Positions 57,576 through 64,000 of a DNA stretch of 64,000 bases are shown piece by piece. Numbering within the stretch: position 1 is the stretch's first letter; every line of letters starts with the position of its first letter. Location: contig CAJNOI010000046.1 in NCBI GenBank assembly GCA_905250115.1, forward strand, positions 1 through 64,000. Direction: 5' to 3'. The notes beneath the pieces are model-generated. The model was not told the origin of the DNA. It searched no databases and saw only the letters and a program-made list of their open reading frames with translations. Position numbers and translations under genes: made by a program. Origin of the DNA: Adineta steineri. Lineage: Eukaryota > Rotifera > Eurotatoria > Adinetida > Adinetidae.

Positions 57576-58822
57576 ATGAATATTAATCAATCTGGTCTAT
57601 GTCATGTATGCTGTAATAAAGGTGCACAAAAACATTTCGGTGCAATTTGTTGTGCACCATGTAAAATGTTTTTTCGTCGAAATGTTCATTACAATCTGGT
57701 TTGTCAATATTACTTTGAACAAAAAAAAAGTCGAAGTTCATTTTTTTTTGTAATAGGAAACAAGTATATGTCATTTTGGTGGTGTATGTAATATAACAAT
57801 TAATACTCGACATTCATGTCGAATATGTAGATTTAAAAAATGTTTATCTGTTGGAATGCAAAAAGAATTACTTCGTGCTTCACGTCTTCCATCTAATCAA
57901 AATACTGTTAAAGTTCAACATGTTTATTTAACATAAATAAATATCTCTTTGTTTTATGATTCTAGACTCAATATGAATCAAATATTTATCCATTAGATTT
58001 ACTTCAAAATGATCGTTCATTATTAACAACAGATCAATGGAATGTTTTATCAAATATTATTCATGCATATGATAATACTTCACCTGTTTCCAGTATTATT
58101 GATATATTAACTGCTCAGTCAACTTTTCCTTTAAAAATTCGAATGAAAATAGTAGCAGATAAATTTCTAAATGTAATTAGTTCAGTTTTTCATTCTTTTG
58201 GTGAATTTATTAGAAAATTACCACAATTTTCTGCTTTACAAACAAATACTAAAATTGAACTTATTCAACGACATTTTCGTACTGTTGGTGAATTTGGTGG
58301 TATATTTGTTTTACGTGAAGCAAAAATTTATTCGAGTCCAATATATAAAAATTTCTTTAATATTCATTATGGATCAGAAATTCATGAACAATTTCTTCGT
58401 ATTGCCGATCAACAAGAACTTGATGGAACTATAATAAAATTATTTATTGCTGCTATTATTTTTTCAACATGTACTGATGTTGTTCAACCAACAAATTCTT
58501 ATCATAACAGTAAGTAATAAATTTATAGGTTTCATCTAATTATTAATTTATTATTTTAGATAATGAAAGTTTTTTATCTTCAAATATAAAACATTTAATG
58601 AATATACAAGATGTTTATGTTGAAATAATATTTAAATATATGTTATATCGATATGGGACGAGAGATGCAATATTACGTTTTGCAGCTGTTATTAAAAATT
58701 TTCTTGATCAAAGTTTATTTGTGATCAATGCTGGAGAACAATATCAAGTAAAAAACGAAATAATAGAAAAAATTCGATCAGATATTATTACAAATTCAAT
58801 ATTACAGACTGAACCAATCTAG
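57576..58822 (+). CDS. Nuclear hormone receptor
   Basis: Exons 57576-57698, 57757-57912, 57966-58509, 58560-58822 join to 361 residues. DNA-binding domain: first zinc finger CHVCCNKGAQKHFGAICC..CKMFFRRNV with the P-box-bearing helix, and second finger CHFGGVCNITINTRHSCRIC followed by RFKKCLSVGM. A short hinge follows, then a helical ligand-binding domain of ~240 residues (FGEFIRKLPQFSALQTNTKI matches the helix 3-5 signature, FxxLxxxDQIxLL-like). Introns are 50-58 nt and the first donor is GTTTGT, weaker than consensus. It acts as a nuclear transcription factor; ligand unknown. The family is expanded in rotifers and nematodes, and I cannot assign a named subfamily. Confidence 0.88.
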
Positions 58823-60865
58823 CAATATTGTTAATTCAGTTTTCTCTTGTTATATATTAATTATTTCGCTTAGTTTATTAAAAGAAAAAAAACAGATTAT
58901 AATAAATGTTGAAATTAAGTTGATGTCTTCAAAGCCAATAAAAAATATGACCTTAAGTATTTCTATTGTAATTAAAATAAAAGGATACAGAGCTGTTTGG
59001 TTTTTGAAATTACCTTTCGTTGTTATTTTAATATTAAATTATTTATCAAATCAATGTATCTTTAGGTATATTAGTTGTGGATTGAAACGTATCAAAAAAA
59101 CGTATTACATAGATATTAAGATCTACTATTGTTTATTTTGAGTTATTTACAAAGAGTATTAATATTGTTTATTGAATATTGAATGTCATTAGTTCAAAGA
59201 TCACTTTTGTAGGAATTATTAAATATGACATTTAATTCAGTAGATAACGTATACATACAATCGAAAGATGTGAGGATTGGATGTGATTTTTTATAATTCA
59301 ACATTTCAACAGGATAACAATTAAAGCGGTAGCAATTCACAAGCAACTAAATCTGTGTACTGTAAACTCATCTATAGTGGATATCTTTCGAATGTTCCAA
59401 AAGTGTTCATCATTATAGAGGGGTTAGATATTTAATGTTTAATTACATAAGATACTCATATATTTGCTAGATATCTAAACTAGTCAAGAAGTTGTTTCGT
59501 TTTTATTATGTAAACTAGACTTTGAAATGACAATTTGTTTGACATATTTTGTAGTAAATCAATCGAAGACTAGTTGATCAATCGTTTGTGCCGCTTACAC
59601 TTAATATCTTTGTTGCAGTTAGACGTACAATCGAATATTAACTTTCTACAACACTGAAGAATAGTCACCACACTACTTTTTGATACATCGTATCTGTCGA
59701 CTAACTGTCTTACTGATAAAATCATTACCGTTTTATTGTCTTTATTTAACTGGATTTTCTGACTCTAACTCAACGTTTTAAGATTAAACACAATACTTTT
59801 CTTTCTATTGTTATTTTTAAAAAAGGAATAAAACAGATACATTATAATATTCTCGCTTATTTTTCAGCTTGAGATAGAAAAAACTGTTTTCACCCGAGGA
59901 GCTTCGTAATGTTGAGGGTGTGGGTGGGATAAATTGGGTGTGGCTGTGACTGTGTATCATATTTACGACACACCCACCCACCTACCCACACCCACACCCT
60001 CAAGACATTTTATAATTGTGGCGAAAGTTGGTTCACAGAAATTATATGTTCAGCTGTCTTTGTTTATCATATGGGGATAAAATTACTAATCGAAAGTACA
60101 GTGGATGGAATTTGAGTTCAATTGCCAGTATATTCAATACAGATGGAAGTCAATATCAGTACTATCGAGCAAAATGAAGTGAATAAGTCTTTTGCAAAAG
60201 AACTACGAAAATTTATCGAAGTATTTCTACATAAATCAATCAACTGAACGTCATTTCGTACATGAATATTAACATTTTATCTTTTTTTCATAGTATTCTA
60301 TATTCAGTATCCAAGAAAAAATAAACAGGCATTCAACATTTAGCCTCAATCTTGAAAGTGGATGTAGGTGTGGGTGTGGGTATGTTTATATAGGTAATTA
60401 GATTCAAAGCATCATACGTCGTTTCGTCCTTGCTTAAGGGACTCATCAGGTATATTTTGAGAGTGTAGGTGTAGCTGTCTTTTCTTCACTATTACCCTCG
60501 CCAACATTTCACACCCCACACCTCCACCTCACAAATGCAAATGGTAGAAGATTCAAAATAATGATTTAACTTTTTCCAGGTAGCAATAGTTTTTTCTAAT
60601 AGAACTATCATCAAAAAACTCGATTACTTTCAAGTCAACCAATTGCTATTTGTCAAATAAAATCTAAAATTGACTTTCAAATTACACAATGTTTCCGTAG
60701 ACAAAATCATTTAATGATGGCGTCTTCTAACGATTACTATTAGCTCTTATTATCAATATTTTTTAGCAACTCATACAGAAATATACGTAACAAACTCAAT
60801 TCACGTAAAATTGAAAATGGATCTAAAACTGCCATTAAGTTTAAAGATGTATAGTTAGAATAATT
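58823..60865. other. Intergenic with several G-rich/C-rich hairpins
   Basis: No gene seen. Hairpins of the telomere-like family lie at 59912-60003, 60351-60384 and 60459-60533. The 73-codon ORF at 58920 is AT-rich noise. Confidence 0.5.
59912..60003. repeat. 92-bp telomere-like palindrome
   Basis: Begins TTGAGGGTGTGGGTGGG and ends CCCACACCCACACCCTCAA, so the ends are complementary. Inside are further GGGTGTGG and CACACCCACCCA phrases. The best member of the dispersed hairpin family in this window. Confidence 0.85.
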
Positions 60866-61456
60866 TTAAGAATATAAAATATGAACAGAACGATTAGTTA
60901 TTGGAATGTAGTTCACAAAATCGATACTTTTCATTAGAGTTATATATTGAATACTAGATAAATCTGTACGAAAAAGTTTGTTGTCAAGAAACAAATGTAA
61001 CATTTCAATAGAATTGTTTAATGCTACATGTGGTAAATATAATAAAGGTAATAATAAACTTTCATCGGATGTATCTAATATACGAAGAAATGATTGATTA
61101 GTTGTTGTTGTTGTTTTTTTGAGAAAGTCTTTCAAATACTTATATTTCAGTGATCTATTTATTTGGAATATAATTATAAAAGAACTTGTCAAATGTCTAT
61201 GGAAGACTATGCTAATTATATAAAATGATACTATTGATATTCGTGAATCTACTGAAATAAAGAATATATTAAGATGTCTTTTATTAAAAGTTTGATAATT
61301 GAGTAATACATGAAGATTTTCTTTATGTTCATATTTAATCTTGGAATAAAATATAAGAATTATGACTGACGAATGACTTACAAAAGAATCGTCAGCGTAC
61401 TGTTTTAACGTGCCATAGCATTGTTGATTAACAACAAATATTGCACTAGTATTTTT
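60866..61456 (-). CDS. Unassigned coding segment, C-terminal part of a gene
   Basis: A frame stays open from 61456 to a TAG at 60866 (about 196 codons) with a hydrophobic middle (RISIVSFYIISIVFHR, LTSSFIIIFQ) and a helical C-terminus (SLKYKYLKDFLKK, ESLLLPLLYLPHVALNNSIEM). There is no ATG in its first half, and splice-like sites inside (acceptor TTCTTTATTTCAG near 61250) suggest it is two exons rather than one. I do not recognise the family. It may be part of the same gene as the TM exon just upstream or a separate one. Confidence 0.35.
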   Translation of the reverse strand, partial: KNTSAIFVVNQQCYGTLKQYADDSFVSHSSVIILIFYSKIKYEHKENLHVLLNYQTFNKRHLNIFFISVDSRISIVSFYIISIVFHRHLTSSFIIIFQINRSLKYKYLKDFLKKTTTTTNQSFLRILDTSDESLLLPLLYLPHVALNNSIEMLHLFLDNKLFRTDLSSIQYITLMKSIDFVNYIPITNRSVHILYS

Positions 61457-61494
61457 TTATAAATGAAAATGATTACCACGTTGAATGCAAAAAG

Positions 61495-61660
61495 TTATTG
61501 TAATATATGAAGAATAATTGATAAGATTAAAGAAAAAATAAATATCAACAGCACGATAATTAGTAAAAGTGAGGATGAATCAATACGATTTAAATTATTA
61601 GTATTATTTATTGTTTCGGAATTATTTTTGATTAAACTTATGATTGAATTACATACATAT
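61495..61660 (-). CDS. Probable last exon with C-terminal transmembrane helix
   Basis: Behind an acceptor TAAATATTTTCAG the frame reads YVCNSIISLIKNNSETINNT, an Asn-rich stretch, then SSSLLLIIVLLIFIFSLILS and a stop. That is a single TM segment at the extreme C-terminus. Possible upstream exons (about 61940-62130) contain protein-like strings such as KVYGTFHKQYVTGLIS and NISNYQLSLHEVDLSLQNLI but with an in-frame TAG between them, so the gene model is unresolved and may be a pseudogene. Confidence 0.35.
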
Positions 61661-62784
61661 CTGAAAATATTTAACTGGATATTTTTTTCCTTTGTTTTAT
61701 TAAATTTCGTATTAGTGTAAATTGAAAATGATACTGTATATGTAATATAATTGTTATTATAGAAATATGAATGAATAGATTTTCATTCTCTGATTTTTTA
61801 TCTAATCAAATACATTTTATTTTTAATAGTAGTATCAAAAGTTGGATTCAGTTATTCACTTTCACCCCCTCAAAAATTATTCTTCTTCATTCTTGTCAAA
61901 AAAAAATTAATATATATTAGACGAGAAATAAGACTTACACAACTGATTAGTCCGGTAACATACTGTTTGTGAAATGTTCCGTAAACTTTTGATAATATAC
62001 TTCTGATTATAAAGTACTAATTTATTAGATTTTGTAAACTCAAATCTACTTCATGTAAAGATAATTGATAGTTGCTTATATTATCATGTAAATATAAAAT
62101 TTTCTATTAATATTCAACAAACTAATAATTAATCACATGTTTAGAAAAATGATTTGAAATGAGTCGTGTGTGAATGTATTCGTTAAAAAAGAAGTTTCTT
62201 TCTCTATATTATATCATTTTTATTAGTCTCATTTTTTTTCAAGGTATTCTTTTGATAATTATTAATAGAATGTCATACTGCCGAGAAAGAAAAAAAGAAA
62301 AAACTGTCTGTCAGCATTATAGATAATTGGATAACTATCTATTAATGTAATGTTTTATTTTATTTTGTGAAGATAACAACCCATTAATGGATGCTAGTTA
62401 ACATATTTTAATTAGAAAAACAAACCATTAAATAACATGATGATTATATATTTTTATCTTATTAATTTGAATTAACTATAATTTCTGTTTCTGTTTCTTT
62501 TTTGAATATTAATTAACTAATGAAATAATCTAAGATTCTTTAATTAAATTTACAAGTTATTATTCGTTATAATTTGTCTTCGAAAATGGAAAATTTATTC
62601 TCTCAAGATTAAATTGATATTTTTTATTATGAAGAAGTCTCTATGAAATAAATCAAAGAAAACTTTTACGAATATGATACATAAAAAAAGAAAACAATCG
62701 ATCAATGAAGATAAATATATTACACAAGTACATCACAGGTACAATATTGATGAGAATATTATGAAATGTTTTAGAAGATTTTTT
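61661..62784. other. Intergenic or unresolved intron/exon DNA
   Basis: Contains the fragmentary minus-strand coding strings mentioned for the TM exon (about 61940-62130). The remainder is AT-rich with nothing recognisable. Confidence 0.4.
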
Positions 62785-63381
62785 TCATTTACTTATGAAA
62801 TGTTCTTTTGGCATATGTTTTTCAATAGCATTGATAAGCGCAAGTACTGCATCACGTTCATCAGGTTCCAATAAACGTGAAGCTTTGTCACGTATTTTAT
62901 GTAGATGTTTTTTGTTAACTTTCGTTATTTCTATTGTATCACCATTAATAAAAGATATATAAAGAAGACATTTCCATTGTTCTTTCGTTAAACCTTTATT
63001 AATAACGATTTTTTCGATTTTATCATCAAGAAGTGTATTGACAGTTACAGTTTTACGTTTTTTTAATTGATGTCGAGTATCATTATGCCAATCATTTTGA
63101 TTCTGTAGTTCAAATGTGATTACAGTATGTTTAAATAAATCAACAAGTTGAGAAGTTAACATAAGACATTCACTTAATTCAATTTGTTGTACTTGTAATT
63201 CAGCTTCACGATCTATTTGTTCTAATTTTTCTCCAAGATCATTTTCAAAACCAGTAAGAGTACTGATTATTGTCTCGCTGTCCATGTGTGTATGAGTATT
63301 ACGACGAGTTTGTTTTGGTATATGAGATTTGTCTTTATCATCACGTGTTTTACATGATACACTATGAACTATTTTTGACAT
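62785..63381 (-). CDS. Uncharacterised 198-residue helical protein
   Basis: Single exon with an ATG at 63381 and a TAA stop. The product is charged and predicted helical: a basic, His/Thr-rich leader (residues 1-33), a short coiled coil (about 40-75, FENDLGEKLEQIDREAELQ), a basic patch HQLKKRKTV, and a C-terminal helical region (LTKEQWKCLLYISFINGD, KHLHKIRDKASRLLEPDERD). No signal peptide or TM. I do not recognise the family. The clean frame and codon usage like its neighbours support a real gene. Confidence 0.7.
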   Translation of the reverse strand: MSKIVHSVSCKTRDDKDKSHIPKQTRRNTHTHMDSETIISTLTGFENDLGEKLEQIDREAELQVQQIELSECLMLTSQLVDLFKHTVITFELQNQNDWHNDTRHQLKKRKTVTVNTLLDDKIEKIVINKGLTKEQWKCLLYISFINGDTIEITKVNKKHLHKIRDKASRLLEPDERDAVLALINAIEKHMPKEHFISK

Positions 63382-64000
63382 ATTAAGAAGTAAAAGATTC
63401 GTAATTTATATCTAAAATAAGACAAAATTATAGTACTTTTCATCATTTATTCAGTATATTAGTTTTACTACTTAATAATAAACGTATTATTTCTGCTACA
63501 ATTGATTTTATTCTACGAAATACTTCATTAATATAGTTGACGTAATGTCTTCGGGTTGTCAAGTGTATTTGAACTATTCTATGTAAATACAACCTTGGTT
63601 ACTTGAGTAATATGTCTGAAAACTTTCTGTACGAACGTAGAAGAAAAACAAGACGGAAGTTTTTTGATTTAAATCATGACTGATAGTTCTCCTTTTTTTA
63701 TCAGATATAATACAAGTATTAGAAGGAAAAAAACACAAACATTATATTATGCTTCTACTATATATATATAACCGAAAAAAAGATTTATTCAGATATGTAT
63801 ATGATTTATTCTGACGAAAAAAGTCATATAATGAGGAAATAAATTTCGTGAATTTGTCGTTTTAATATAAATACTTACTACATTAATATAAGCATACTAA
63901 TTGTTTTTTTTCAAACCAAAAAATTGTTCGACTTACATATTATACTCTATTTTGAGATACGATATATTCTTTGAAAACATTTTTTTTCATGTATATATAT
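63382..64000. other. Intergenic, upstream of the 198-residue gene
   Basis: AT-rich; nothing recognised. Runs off the end of the window. Confidence 0.4.

Noticed and set aside
1..64000. tRNA, rRNA or bacterial-type operons
   Set aside because: I saw no cloverleaf or rRNA core sequences and no Shine-Dalgarno-spaced gene strings; introns are everywhere. A short or divergent tRNA could be missed by eye.

Overview
The window is eukaryotic, AT-rich and compact. Its genes carry many GT-AG introns, mostly 40-60 nt long, and several occur as tandem paralogues. Three features together suggest a bdelloid rotifer, though that assignment is inference: an animal gene set (dyskerin, BCS1, ACSS3, a TNFAIP8-like protein, a nuclear receptor, a ciliary coiled-coil protein), lineage-expanded families (a two-TM ectodomain family, F-box and F-box/LRR genes, AIG1-type GTPases), and dispersed G-rich hairpins built on GTGTGGG, which resembles the TGTGGG telomere repeat reported for bdelloids.

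Layout. 1-0.27 kb: decaying 33-bp minisatellite. 3.2-9 kb: three tandem two-TM surface proteins with mosaic similarity. 11-12.8 kb (-): ammonium transporter, six exons, with an in-frame TAG. 14.4-17.3 kb: a divergent ubiquitin (-) and a RING-PARP-ARM fusion (+), divergently arranged around a ~420-bp inverted-repeat element. 17.9-20.3 kb: BCS1-type AAA ATPase (+), convergent with a PGAM-type phosphatase (-), stop codons 19 bp apart. 21.1-24.4 kb (-): ciliary coiled-coil gene whose 2.3-kb first intron holds a complete antisense ACSS3 gene. 25.1 kb: globin with an acylation-type N-terminus. 27.8-28.4 kb (-): TNFAIP8-like protein. 30.3-45.1 kb: F-box cluster with two F-box/LRR genes made of 84-nt one-repeat exons at a ~141-bp period, dyskerin between them, two intronless F-box paralogues and a relic of a third. 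45.8-52.1 kb: two tandem AIG1-type GTPases with coiled-coil tails. 52.56-52.66 kb: assembly gap. 53.7 kb (-): intronless GST. 57.6-58.8 kb: nuclear receptor. 60.9-63.4 kb (-): unassigned coding segments.

No operon logic is expected. Candidate functional links are the ubiquitin-like gene with the RING-PARP gene, and the expanded F-box/LRR, AIG1 and two-TM families, which look like fast-evolving recognition or regulatory repertoires. I checked exon models by hand for phase. The multi-exon genes given complete models (Amt, ubiquitin-like, BCS1, PGAM, coiled-coil, ACSS3, globin, TNFAIP8-like, dyskerin, nuclear receptor, both AIG1 genes, both F-box/LRR genes) sum to a multiple of three.
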